A stretch of DNA of 64,000 nt from Mixophyes australis. Its lineage: Eukaryota > Chordata > Amphibia > Anura > Limnodynastidae. Shown here piece after piece: positions 13,786-24,083 of the stretch (its first letter is position 1; each line of letters opens with the position of its first letter). Location: positions 69,251,505-69,315,504 of the forward strand of contig JAVHZZ010000005.1 of the NCBI GenBank assembly GCA_036250195.1, in the 5' to 3' direction. The position numbers and the translations under genes are program-made. Below the pieces are notes generated by a model. It did not search any database. It had not been told where the DNA came from and saw only the letters and a list, made by a program, of their open reading frames with translations.

Positions 13786-13952
13786 CAGTGTTTCTCAACT
13801 CCAGTCCTCAAGTCCCACTAACAGTGCAGGATTGCCAGGTGACCAGTGAAATAATTATTAGTATTAGTAATGAATACACCTGTGCTCCAGCAAGGAGCTA
13901 TGGAAAACATGTACTGATAGAGGGTCCTAAGGACTGGAGTTGAGAAACACTG
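13786..13952. mobile_element. hAT-type MITE, copy 2 of 3
   Basis: 167-bp foldback element with inverted ends CAGTGTTTCTCAACTCCAGT. It is flanked by an exact 8-bp target duplication CTCTAGAT at 13778-13785 and 13953-13960. CAG-starting ends and an 8-bp duplication are the hallmark of hAT transposition. Confidence 0.92.
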
Positions 13953-13974
13953 CTCTAGATAGAATAGCTTAAGT

Positions 13975-14167
13975 CAGGGTTTCCCAAACACAGTCCTCAG
14001 GGCTCCCCAACAGTGCAGGTTTTCCGGATCACGTGTGACAAAATTAGGACCACCTGTGGATCTGTTACAATGTGTCAGTCAGTAATGAATACACCTGTGC
14101 TCCAGCAAGGAGATATGGAAAACCTGCACTGTTGGGGAGCCCTGAGGACTGTGTTTGGGAAACCCTG
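13975..14167. mobile_element. hAT-type MITE, copy 3 of 3
   Basis: 193-bp foldback element with inverted ends CAGGGTTTCCCAAACACAGT, flanked by the exact 8-bp duplication GCTTAAGT at 13967-13974 and 14168-14175. It lies only 22 bp from copy 2. Confidence 0.93.
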
Positions 14168-14179
14168 GCTTAAGTGGTA

Positions 14180-14900
14180 GCTCAACATGTAGCTGGTAAG
14201 TTGCAGAAAACATATTACATTAATATGTTAAAAGCTTATCACACCCTATAATCCTCTATACTGATGTTATGTAGCTTACCAGAGAAGGGACCAGACTGCT
14301 GGACTTGGTAGGTAATGCCAGGAATAATTGGCAGATATCCAAATAATGACCAACTGTCCCCGAAGCAGAGAACTCAATTATATGATGTTCTTTCCCTACC
14401 TAAGGTAGTTTTACAGCAAAGCCATTAAAAAACACTTTACCCATATATCCTGTGGACACTGGGACCAGCCACCCTTCAGGCAAGTAACTTTACAATGTGA
14501 CCCAAGAAATAATAACATTTAGCAGCCCCTGGGCATCCTCATGTAATACATACCGTCTGCCGGATTATGTCATGTTTAGGATCTGCTGGGTAATAAACAA
14601 AATATATTCCATATTATAGAACTATAAAACCTGACAGGCCAGATCTGACAAACAGAAAGTTATACAAAGGCATCTGCAAAGCTCAAATCTGCACATACTT
14701 GTTCATCAATGTTGTAGGGCCCAGATTTTAACAATACATTAATAAATAAACAACATATAAACATCAATAAACAATACTAAATAAATGACAGCTAGAATCT
14801 GATTGGTTGCTATAGGCAACGTCTCCACTTTTTCAAACCCGCAGTTTAGTAAATCTAGCCCTAGATGTGATCCAGGTGTCCAGAGGGAGTCCAGATGCAG
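14180..14900. other. Intergenic DNA, nothing recognised
   Basis: No supported gene or repeat family. The stretch GATTGGTTGCTATAGGCAAC near 14798-14820 is a motif seen in many amphibian MITEs, but no element boundary was found. Confidence 0.4.
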
Positions 14901-14906
14901 TCCAGG

Positions 14907-15623
14907 GACCTGATTCATCTTTGGATATAAGTCCCATTATGTGCTTTGTCTTGCCTAAAAATGCTCTGCGCATGCTCAGATACAGACTTTAAGCCAGTGA
15001 ACGCAATTGCAGCCAATTCATGTCCAAAAGCAAATGACTCATTCGACTGCTTATGACTTGAAGGGCAGAATGGGGGTGGAGAGGGGAAGACACTTGTAGG
15101 CAATGTACAGTAAGGATGTACCGAGGTCGAGCATGTGCACATTTGTTCGTTTCAAGAGCTGGGCATCTCTTAGGTGAACTTTTTTGGTGTAAGTGCTGAC
15201 TGATAGTGATGACTGACATGTAGTCATGCCAGAATATGTGTTTGTATGTAAGAGAAGCTATAAAAATGCATTTATGTACAGTATGCATTAAGAAAATCCT
15301 GATTTATGTATTTCATGTAAAACAATGTTAACATATATTTTTATTAATGATTATAGCATTAACAGTTGTAAATTAATTTTATCTTGATATTATCTTTACT
15401 TGATATTGCACCTATGTATGTGCGTATCCTGCAGTCTGTTCTGTCTGTCTGCATTCAGCAAGTAACATATAGCCAGAGTGTACTTAAACCCATTTTCAAA
15501 TGGAAATGTTTCTTAAGATTCGTACTTAATTGATTACAGCGTATGTGTGTGCAAGCTACATCTGTTTTTTGTTTTTGTAAATGCAAGTTGCATTCACATT
15601 GCATTCGAAGATGAATCAGGCCC
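14907..15623. mobile_element. About 710-bp MITE, copy B
   Basis: Inverted ends CCTGATTCATCTT at 14909 and its reverse complement (AAGATGAATCAGG) ending at 15620. The interior is shared with copies A and C (CATGCTCAGA, CCAGTGAACGCA, GTGCTGACTGATAGT). Non-coding. It is the most complete of the three copies. Confidence 0.8.
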
Positions 15624-16054
15624 TAGGTGTCCAAATCCGTTTCAGATGTCCTCAGGGAACACAGACCTGTTTTAGGGTGCCCAGGTATTTGCCTTTGTTA
15701 CTACATCTACTCTTAGACCCAGTCAGAAGAGCCATTAGGGACCTACCAAAGTCTTTGAGTCCTACTTCAAGTACCCACCAGGTGTCAAGAACTGGTCCAT
15801 ATCCACTACATGTGTGAGTAACCCTTAATATCTTGCACAACCCATCTGAACTAGAGGTCTGGCCTTGGAGTGCTTTAATAAAGCTGGAATAAATTTATCA
15901 TTGTTGGAACTACTCCAATCATCGTCATCTTTTATATCAGATTATTCTTCTTAACCATCCTGCTCAACCAACCATTCTGCTCATCCTCCATTGACCCCTC
16001 TTCTCTCTCCCCTTTGATTCACTGGCTCCCTTTTGTGCCTGACTTTGTTTACCC

Positions 16055-16295
16055 TCCCTTAGGATGTAAGCTCGAATGAGCAGGGCCCTCTTCCCACCAG
16101 TCTCCATACCTGTTCTTCTGCTCCGTCTCTACTGTATCTGCCCTCCCGGAGTTTCTGAAGTACTGGTACTTTGTGTTTATTGTTCTGTACTGTTCTACCC
16201 TGTATAGTCTACTGTATAGTCTACTGTTTGTACTGTGTGCGGCGCTGCGGAAACCTTGTGGCGCCCTACAAATAAATGATAATAATAATAATAAC
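16055..16295 (+). repeat. LINE 3' end fragment (CR1/L2-like tail)
   Basis: Starts near GGATGTAAGCTCGAATGAGC, runs through GGGCCCTCTTCCC and ends GGCGCCCTACAAATAAATG followed by an ATA-rich tail. The same tail appears at 45740-45800 (GGCGCCCAACAAATAAATG). Confidence 0.7.
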
Positions 16296-16855
16296 AACCA
16301 CATTAAGGGAGATATTCAGTGTAACCAATCAACTTTATACAACAACTGTTCTAGTGGTATTAAATACTACCCGCTGCTACTTCATCTCCATTTCTCAGAC
16401 CACAAGCTCATAGTCATTCTATAATTTCAACATTGTCCTCAGTTTCATATTTCAGTTATTGTTTGTATTTACATTATATTAGTCACTTTAGGGTATGTTT
16501 GTAGGTCATAATGTGAATACTGCCAGTGTTAGAGCCACCCCTAAATCTCAGTGATTGCATGCTAAAAGTGAGGTCTTTTTTATTGATGCCTGTTATGATA
16601 TCATATGCTAACATCTAGTTATCATTGTTTCTGTGAGTTGTGGTTTTTTCATCTTCAAGATTTATGCTCATATATGTACCATGTCACTTGATCATCATGC
16701 AAATGTTTTCATCTTCATATAAGTCCAGTCTAGTCCTTATATTAGTCTGAAACAGTAACCTAAACCACTTTAAAACATATGAGGGTTAACTCTTTTTTTT
16801 TAACTATTATCCATAGATTTTCTGGCTTTTCAGACCTCTTAATAAATGTACCAAG

Positions 16856-17477
16856 TGTCACACTTTTCACTAGGAATATCACTGACTGGTATTTATGCTA
16901 CTAACCTGAGAGGTGCGGAGTCTAACACACCAATGGTGTTCACCAGGGACCCCCGCAAGGAGGTTTGGCTTTGCTGCGTGGGATGTGCAGGTCGCGGTTC
17001 TCCCAGGAAGTCACCAGTGCAGCGAATGGAGGGTAGTCAGACAGGCCAAGTCGAAACCAAGCAAGCGAGGTACCACGGAGAGAAGACAAGAATAGTCAGG
17101 GATGGTCCAAAGGTCAATTCCAGTGCGGGCAGCGAAGTACAGGGGAGATCCGGGAGAGAGGTCAAACAAGCCAAGGAGTCTATACACAGGAGATCAGGAA
17201 CATTAATAGTAATATAAATGCTGGAGCTGGATGGAACCAATACTCTGGCACCCTAATGGTGCCAGAGTGAAGTTTAAATAGGGGCAGACAGGAAGCCTTA
17301 GGGAGGAAGTTCTCAGCTGATCGCCGGGAAGCATCTGGGTTGCCTAGCAACCGAAGCGGCGCATCGCGCATGCGCGAGCTCTGCGATCACGTGATCGCGT
17401 AGGCAACGGGACGTCTATTCCGGGCAGAGGGTGTCCGTCTCCGGCAGCCAGCGGAGGTGCGGAGATGGCACTTGACA
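16856..17477. mobile_element. Solo LTR of a gypsy-type retrotransposon
   Basis: 622-bp segment beginning TGTCACACTT and ending GCACTTGACA, so it has short TGTCA/TGACA inverted ends. It is flanked by an exact 5-bp duplication CCAAG at 16851-16855 and 17478-17482. It lies alone without internal retrotransposon coding sequence, as expected after LTR-LTR recombination. TG...CA ends and a 5-bp duplication fit Ty3/gypsy or an endogenous retrovirus. The GC-rich distal third resembles other frog LTRs. Open frames inside it are spurious. Confidence 0.88.
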
Positions 17478-17495
17478 CCAAGTGTCTTATCTGTT

Positions 17496-17945
17496 CAGGG
17501 CTGGATTAACAATGGCCCTGATGGGGTTACAGCCCCAGGCCTCTCCACAGAAATAGCCCAAAACCAGCCAGGAGTAAAAAAAAAAAAAATTCTAGTAATG
17601 ACACCTGGCATTGGGAGGGTGGCAGGGGACAGTCCTGTCATTGGAAAGCAACAGGCAGTGAATCACGAGACTGCCTGTTGCTGAGTGGGGTGGGGGCTAC
17701 ATCTACAGAAGCTATGTGTGACTCGTGCTGTGTGACTCATGCTGTACCAACTTCCACCCAATCCCAGACAGAGGTCAGTGGCATTCAACACAACAGGTAG
17801 GAACAATTTATTTTTAACAGGGGATATATGACAACAGGGGATATGTGACATCAGGCCCAACAGGCGATATGTGACAAGAGGGGATATGTGAAAACAGACC
17901 CAACAAGGGATATGTGAAAATATAATATGCATGTGTCAATGTGTT
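17496..17945 (+). mobile_element. Minisatellite-bearing hAT-like element, 5' part
   Basis: Begins CAGGGCTGGATTAA, the same kind of end as the element at 23677-29386 (CAGAGCTGGATTAA on its far side). A unique domain of about 300 bp leads to AACAGGTAGGAAC at about 17793-17804, a donor-like motif, and then directly to a short array of GGGGATATGTGACAACAGG-type units up to about 17925. The same structure is found at 22423. The 3' end is missing; a Tc1 fragment follows. Confidence 0.7.
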
Positions 17946-18343
17946 ACTGTTGGCATGACACAGGACTGATGGAAGCACTCACCTTTCCTTCTCCTTACAA
18001 GCGTTTTCCAGATGCCCCAATCTGAAAGGAGCTTCATCAGAGAAAATTACTTTACCCTAGTCCTCAGCAGTCCAATCCCTGTACCCTTTGCAGAATATCA
18101 GTCTGTCCCTGATGTTTTTCCTGGAGAGAAGTGGCTTCTTTGCTTGCCTTCTTGACACCAAGCCATCCTCAAAAATTCTTTGCCCCACTGTGCGTGCACA
18201 TGCACTCATATCTGCCTGCTGCCATTCCTAAGCAAGTTCTGCACTGGTGGTGCCCCGATCTCACAGCGGAATCAACTTTAGGAGACAGTCCTGGCACTTG
18301 CTGGATGTACTTGGGCGCCCTGAAGCCTTCTTCACAACTATTG
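17939..18343 (-). pseudogene. Tc1-like transposase fragment
   Basis: Nearly collinear with the Tc1 copy at 61718-62093 (shared GGCATGACACAGG at the left, CTTCTTCACAACTATTGAA at the right). It covers the middle of the transposase on the minus strand. Stops and loss of both ends make it a remnant. An L2 fragment abuts its right edge. Confidence 0.75.
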
Positions 18344-19400
18344 AATGGGAGGATGTGATGAGAGTGGAAGAGAGATGCAGATATTGTGCAGAACAGAGGT
18401 GTCGAGTTTGGATACATTTTGAGACAAGTGAGGAGATGTATGTTGGTGCAATTTTGCTGATGGTCTTGTATGTTAGAAGAATTTTATACTGGATTTGTTG
18501 GAATACAGGCAACTCATGTAGAGACTGACAGAGTGGTTCAGCAGAGGAAGGACGATTTTCAAGGAAAATCAATCTAGCCGCTGCGTCCAAAATAGATTGT
18601 AGTGATTTGAGTCTGATTTTGGGAAGATCAGTAAGAAGGGAATTGCAATAGTCGATGCAAGAGATGATAAGTGCATGAATTAAAGTTTTTGCAGTGTCCT
18701 GTGTGAGACATGTATGTTTTTTGGAAATGTTTTTTAGATGTATGCTGCATGATGTAAAAATAGAGTTGATATGGGGAACAAAGGATAGTTGCGAGTCAAG
18801 GATTACACCTAGGCAGCGAGCTCTCAGGGTGGCATTTATGGTTGTGTTATCAACAGAAATATAAATGTCAGGCAAGACACTTTTGTTGGTGGGTGGGAAT
18901 ATTATTAATTCTGTTTTTAAAAAATTGAGTTTGAGTTGGCGAGAGGACATCCAAGATGAAATGGCAAAAAGGCAAGTCAGTAACGCAAGACACAGATGGT
19001 GAGAGGTCAGGTGAGGATAGATAGATTTGTTTATCATCTGCAAAGAGATGATACTGAAATCCAAAGGTGCGTATTAGTTTTCCAAGAGAAGCGGTGTAGA
19101 TAGAGAATAGCAGAAGACCTAGATCTGAGCCTTGTGGTAGTCCAACTGATAAAGGAAGCGGAACGGTGGTGGATCCAGAGAAATTCTCAGTGTCTTGAAG
19201 ACCCAGGGATTGTAACGCTTGTATGAGGAGATAGTGGTCACATGCAGCAGAGAGATCCAGGAGAATTATAAGATAGTAATGGTCTTTAATTTTAGCTGTG
19301 ATCAAATCATTGGCAACCTTGGCAGTCTCTGTGGAATGTTGACAGCAAAAGCCTGACTGAAGAGGATCCAACAGGTTGTTTGCAGAAAGAAAGCGTATGA
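18344..19400 (-). pseudogene. L2/CR1-type LINE reverse transcriptase fragment
   Basis: Two minus-strand frames make up a reverse transcriptase. The upstream frame reads [20 protein letters not shown], then the catalytic FADD (codons at 19033-19044). The downstream frame reads [15 protein letters not shown], then LGVILDSQLSF and, distally, ARLIFL and QYKILLTYKTISK. These blocks and their order are those of the L2/CR1 branch of non-LTR retrotransposons. Residues between [10 protein letters not shown] and the GLPQGS block look shortened, and a frame change near 18900 breaks it. The same family returns at 63520-64000. Confidence 0.85.
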
Positions 19401-20465
19401 TCAATATAGGTACATACAGGGTTTTTATATATATATTTATACTTAGATTCAAGTTCAGTTGTTTTATTAATTTTCTTACATTTTCTTCAGCACCCTGTAC
19501 TTTGTTCAATGTTAAAAAATTAGCATTTTTTGTGTATTTTTCTGTTTAAGAACTTTACAAATACCCTACGCTGGCTTGAATTATTTCTAAAATACAGTAC
19601 AGCTTTGAAATGGAGATGATAGACATGCCAAACTCCACTTCTGCTTTGGCCCCTATCATGAAGTGGTTCAAGTGGCATGTACATTTTTCAGAGGGAGCAG
19701 GTACAAATAGAGGGACATCTTCCTCCTCTTACACCCACTCGCTCCTGGCTTTACCTGATTCCCCCAGGAGGATTAGTGGTTCCCCCCACTGCATCTTTTG
19801 GACGTTCTATGTTTCTGTAATGCGCATTGCAATGTTTTTTTGTTTTGTTGTGTCTTTTCTATACTTAGAATGTGTGGATTTATATTTGTTGTAATACTCA
19901 TTAAGCAACCAGACCCCCCCCTTTGTGAGGGGTTCCACCCTATATTCCCCCCTTGTTGTTTCCCCTCCTTTTTTTCTGTACCCCAAATATTTTGCAAAAA
20001 CGTTAATAAAAATTATTGATGAAACAAAAAAAGCACTTTATAAATAAAAAAATTAAATAATCAACCATTGTAGTTTTGTCTAAAATGGTCAAAAAATAAC
20101 ATACCTTTACCTCTCAACTGTCCCGATTCCAACAGGATAGTCCTGATTTTAGTGCTTGTCCCAGCATGAGGAGCAGCTGGGATGTATTTCCACTCTTTAC
20201 TTTATATACATGCTGTGTGAACCAGTTGGTGCTGCACTCTTTATATAAGGGAGGATGGGAGGGAAAAGTAGGTGGCTTGAGGGAAGTGCAAGCTATGCCC
20301 TCTATGGTGCTGGCCACACCCACACATATCTGGCACAACCCACACTTCACTGGCCACACCTCCAGTGGGACGGCACTTCTCGCAATCGGCCCTTTATATT
20401 TTTCAGCCCCAGGCCCATGTGGCCCTTCATCTGGCCTTGTATCTTTTTCACCTGGTATGTAATTA
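19395..20465 (+). repeat. Interspersed repeat, copy 1, with an L1 insertion
   Basis: Matches 23405-23676 plus 29387-29760. Shared blocks are GATCAATATAGGTACAT, TACTTTGTTCAATGTTAAAA, ATAATCAACCATTG, ATAACATACCTTTACC and CAACTGTCCCGATTCCA. In this copy an L1 3' end interrupts the repeat at 19565-20030. In the other copy a 5.7-kb element interrupts it at a different place. The family itself is not identified. Confidence 0.75.
19565..20032 (+). mobile_element. L1 3' end, 5'-truncated
   Basis: Ends with GTTAATAAAAATTATTGATG and an A-rich tail (AAACAAAAAAAG), like an L1 3' end. The flanks read AACTTTACAAATA and CACTTTATAAATA, an imperfect target duplication of about 12 bp. The sister repeat at 23590 lacks this insert. 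Confidence 0.7.
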
Positions 20466-20469
20466 CCAC

Positions 20470-22420
20470 CGATTTGTTTTGCGAGTTGGGTAGGGGTTTC
20501 ATATCAATACCTGGTAGACATTGCCAATAACTACAATCCCAGTGAGCAAGATTCTGACTTGAATGAAGGCCCTGCATCACAGAAGAGATGAGATCTATAC
20601 AAAATTGGAACATAACCCAACCCTGTTACGTGCAGGTACCAGGGGCTACACAGTTCATAATCTAACTTTTATTAATGTAGATCTGCTAGAGTACAATAAA
20701 ACATCACCCACAGACTTTAATGTTCAAAATGGTGGAAGTATCATGGCAGAATTCTTTATCAAGATTTTTTTCTTGTTAGTAAAGAACATCTCAGACATAA
20801 GAGTACCCATGTTTCTATTTAGGTATACCTTTAAATAAATCTGACAGCTACAATGTTACTCAAAGACTAAGAAAGAAAAAGGAAAAAAGGCAGGGCATAG
20901 TTGATCAACAATTGATACAGCATATAAATAATTTAAGTTTTTTTTTATATACCTATTTCTTCTCTATTTGTTTTTAAGGTTAGTTACAATATTGAAATAT
21001 TGCTGAATTTAATTACTTTGCTCCAGAATTTGAAAAGCACCAATCCAGTCTTCTGAGTTTCCTGATGACAGACAATTTGCCTAGTTTTGAAAACAGAAGG
21101 CATACGGCTTATAGCAAATTAGTTCAGAGTTCTAATTTTTATGCATTTATCATTTATTCCGTTATTCTTACAGTGCTTCCATTTCAGAAAGTCTGTTAAA
21201 TTTCAACAATGCTCTCTTATCTGTGTGTCTGAGTGATTGCATTTTACAGAACTGTTTAGTGCACATTGTGAGTCAACGCAAGACAGAATTCAATAGCCTG
21301 TACTGAGACTTCCCAATAATGGGTTTTTTGAAAGATGAAAAGGCTGGAGAAGCATTGATTCAAGTTCACTTCAAATCTGACTTCAACGGGGAACTTCTAT
21401 TCACTCAGCAATAACAAACTGGCAATAGGAATGAAGCTTTTTTTTATTTAGTCCTCATTTTGATTTTGCAGACAAAGCTGTCTGAACAATGTTATTTTTC
21501 CCAGCAGTGGAATTGGGTAGAAAATTTTGGCTGAAGGAAAATAAATGAATGTGCCAATATGCCTACTGAGGAATAAGCTTCACACAATTATAAACAGCAG
21601 TATACAAAATCAAAACGGCAAAATAGAAAAGCTTTGCTCATATTTGTTTTCCTCTTGATGTATAAACATTTTGAAAAAAACCAATACCAATTTATCTTGC
21701 ATGGTTTACACCCTAGGTTTGCTCTCCATGAAGATTATGGGAAGCGTTAATGTAACAGCTGTCAGTGACTGAGTGGTGTATTATTCTTAAAGAAATGCCA
21801 AACAGCAAACAAACAGATTTCACTCTTATAAGACACAGATGTAACAAAAATAGCAAACTCTATAAATTCTGCACACTTCAAAGGCAGATATTATGGGGAA
21901 ATACAAAATAATTTTGTTGGTACTTGACCTGAGAGTAAAATACTGGTTCTTGCTAGTATAATTTTCTTTTTGAAAGCACGTACAGGGGGCAGAGGCATAA
22001 AAACCAATCATTGAGCCCCATAGCAATATCCTGGGGATGGTTGTCGATAATATATATCTACTTATAGCTTCAGAAACCCCAACAGAGGAGTGCTCCAGGG
22101 AGGATGGACTGCTATTGCAGTAGTTATAGCCCCATGCAGGGGAGCTGTGTGTCTGGAGTCCCTTCTCCAGACCGTAAATACTGAATGGACCATTTAAAGA
22201 ATAAGAGGAAAATTTGTCACACAAGCATTTCTAACCCTTCCAATGGCGCCTCTGCAAAGTAATATAATCTGAAGACTTTTGCAGGGCCAATATTTATACA
22301 TACTACAATCATAGTCTTTGTTTAGTTTATAAATGTTAACATTATAAAATATACATACATATAGAACATGGAATGCAAACATGGAAGAGGGAGGGAGAGA
22401 GAGAGAGAAGGAGAGAAAGA
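20470..22420. other. Intergenic DNA, nothing recognised
   Basis: AT-rich sequence, no gene or repeat family recognised. A GA-rich tract precedes the element at 22423. Confidence 0.4.
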
Positions 22421-22422
22421 GG

Positions 22423-22960
22423 CAGGGCTGGATTAACAATGGGCCTGATAGGGCTGCAGCCCCCGGCCTCTCCACAGAAATAAGCCCAGGCCAGCCAAGA
22501 GGTAAAAACATTTTTTTATTTTTTTTTGGGAGGGCACCTGGCACAGGGAGGGGGGTTTGGGGCAATGAGCGGGGTGATGATGCGGATCTGGTTGCCAGGG
22601 GGTGGTCCTGTCGTTAGAGAGCAACAGCCAATCACAGCCTGTTGTTGAGTGGGGTGGGGGCTGCGCCTACAGAGGCTGTATGTGATTTGTGCTGTGCGAT
22701 TCGTGCTGTACCAACTTTCACCCAGTACCAGTCGGAGTTCAGTGGCTTTCAACAAAACAGGTAGGAACAATTTCATTTTATAGGGGATATGTGACAACAG
22801 GCCCAACAGGGCATATGTGTCAACAGGGGATATGTGACTACAAGCCCAACAGGGGATATGTGACAACAGGAGATATGTGGCAATAGAGGATATGTGACAA
22901 CAGGCCCAACAGGGAATATGTAAATATTTAAAAATATAATATGCATGTGTGAATGGCCCG
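22423..22960 (+). mobile_element. Minisatellite-bearing hAT-like element, second copy of this subgroup
   Basis: Close relative of the element at 17496. It begins CAGGGCTGGATTAACAATGG, carries the same unique domain, the same AACAGGTAGGAAC donor-like motif (GTAGGA at 22761-22766), and then an array of GGGGATATGTGACAACAGG units with AGGCCCAAC spacers to about 22920. Both copies stop after ATAATATGCATGTGT. Confidence 0.75.
22783..22925 (+). repeat. Minisatellite, about 26-bp unit
   Basis: Imperfect units built from GGGGATATGTGACAACAGG and CCCAACA, about five to six copies. The homologous array at 17819-17925 has fewer. Confidence 0.8.
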
Positions 22961-23236
22961 TGTGTATTATCATAGAGATCAGTACCTTTTCTTACAACTT
23001 TTTCAATGGAGATTATACACCGGTGCCAGTGACAGGTAACTGTGTTTGACAATTTGAAGTCTGCTCAGATGTATGAATACTTGAAGAAAGAATATTTATA
23101 TATAACAAATTTTATACATTCCCCTTTGGCCATTTGAGGTGTCAGGAGGTATAAAAATAACCAACAGCTGATAATCACATTCTCACACATTAACTGTACA
23201 GTATGTATAAAAATCATATTTTGCTCCCTGTATTGG

Positions 23237-23366
23237 GTGGCGTCCTCATGGCTGCCCTCTGTATTGTGTGGCTGTAACAAGGGTGCTATGTATTGTATGG
23301 TGGTCACAAAGGTGCTATGTATTGTGTTGCGGTCACAAGGGTGCTGTGTATTGTGTGGTGATCACT
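23237..23366 (+). repeat. Tandem repeat, about 29-bp unit
   Basis: Four imperfect copies of a unit containing GCTATGTATTGTATGG and GGTCACAA, followed by an AT microsatellite. Confidence 0.75.
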
Positions 23367-23370
23367 ATAT

Positions 23371-23372
<2 letters not shown>

Positions 23373-23405
<33 letters not shown>

Positions 23406-23432
23406 GAGATCAATATAGATACATTTAATAGT

Positions 23433-23481
<49 letters not shown>
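23373..23481. repeat. Two AT dinucleotide microsatellites
   Basis: (AT)n at 23373-23402 and 23440-23481, separated by a short unique piece belonging to the repeat copy that starts near 23405. Confidence 0.95.
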
Positions 23482-23483
<2 letters not shown>

Positions 23484-23676
23484 TACATAGATTCAAGTTT
23501 TATTGTTGTATTTATTTTTCTTAAGTTCTCAGCACCTTGTACTTTGTTCAATGTTAAAAACCTGAAAATGAGTACTTTTTATGTATATTTATTGTTAAAG
23601 CACTTTAGAAGTAAAAATAATCAACCATTGTTTGTATTTTTGTCTTCAATGATCAATAAAATAACATACCTTTACC
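23405..23676 (+). repeat. Interspersed repeat, copy 2, left part
   Basis: Left part of the repeat also seen at 19395-20465. It is cut at ATAACATACCTTTACC by the 5.7-kb element and resumes at 29387. It lacks the L1 insert of copy 1. Confidence 0.75.
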
Positions 23677-23708
23677 CATATCCGGATTAAGGGGGGGGGC
23701 ACAGGAGG

Positions 23709-23819
23709 CCCCCACCGCCATTAAGGAAAAAAAAAAAAATCAGTAGAGGTTATGCGCGCGGCATAACCTCTACTGATTTTTTTTTGATTTTTTTTTTCCT
23801 TAATGGTGGCGGCGGGCCA
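23709..23819. repeat. Foldback (inverted repeat) inside the 5.7-kb element
   Basis: The arms carry CCGCCATTAAGGAAA plus an A-run and ATCAGTAGAGGTTATGC, and meet at a GCGCG centre. The right arm has a small T-run length difference. A stem of about 50 bp can form. Confidence 0.9.
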
Positions 23820-24072
23820 TCGGAGAGAGGGGGAGGGTTGCGGTCAGGTTCGGGGCTCCCTGCGTAGGTGGGGGGAGCAGGATAGTGAAAAAAAATAAAA
23901 AATAGATACTACTCACCTCATCGCAGCGCTGGCGTCCCTCCTCTCTGCACTGTTACCACTGAATGACAGGCGTGACGTCATCAAGTCACGCCTGTCATTC
24001 AGTGAGGAGCAGCGCGGAGAGGACCAGGAAAGAAACAGGAGGACAGAAGAGAAGAAAGAAGCTACAAGAAAG

Positions 24073-24078
24073 GTAAGT
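24073..24078 (+). promoter_or_regulatory. Splice-donor-like GTAAGT before the minisatellite
   Basis: AAAG followed by GTAAGT, with the first minisatellite unit starting within about 10-25 bases. The same motif sits at 36719-36724 and, inverted, at 2643-2648. Whether it is used for splicing is not known. Confidence 0.55.
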
Positions 24079-24083
24079 AAAAA

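Noticed and set aside
16846..17217. 123-codon plus-strand frame
   Set aside because: Lies inside the solo LTR at 16856-17477; no family match and no splice context.
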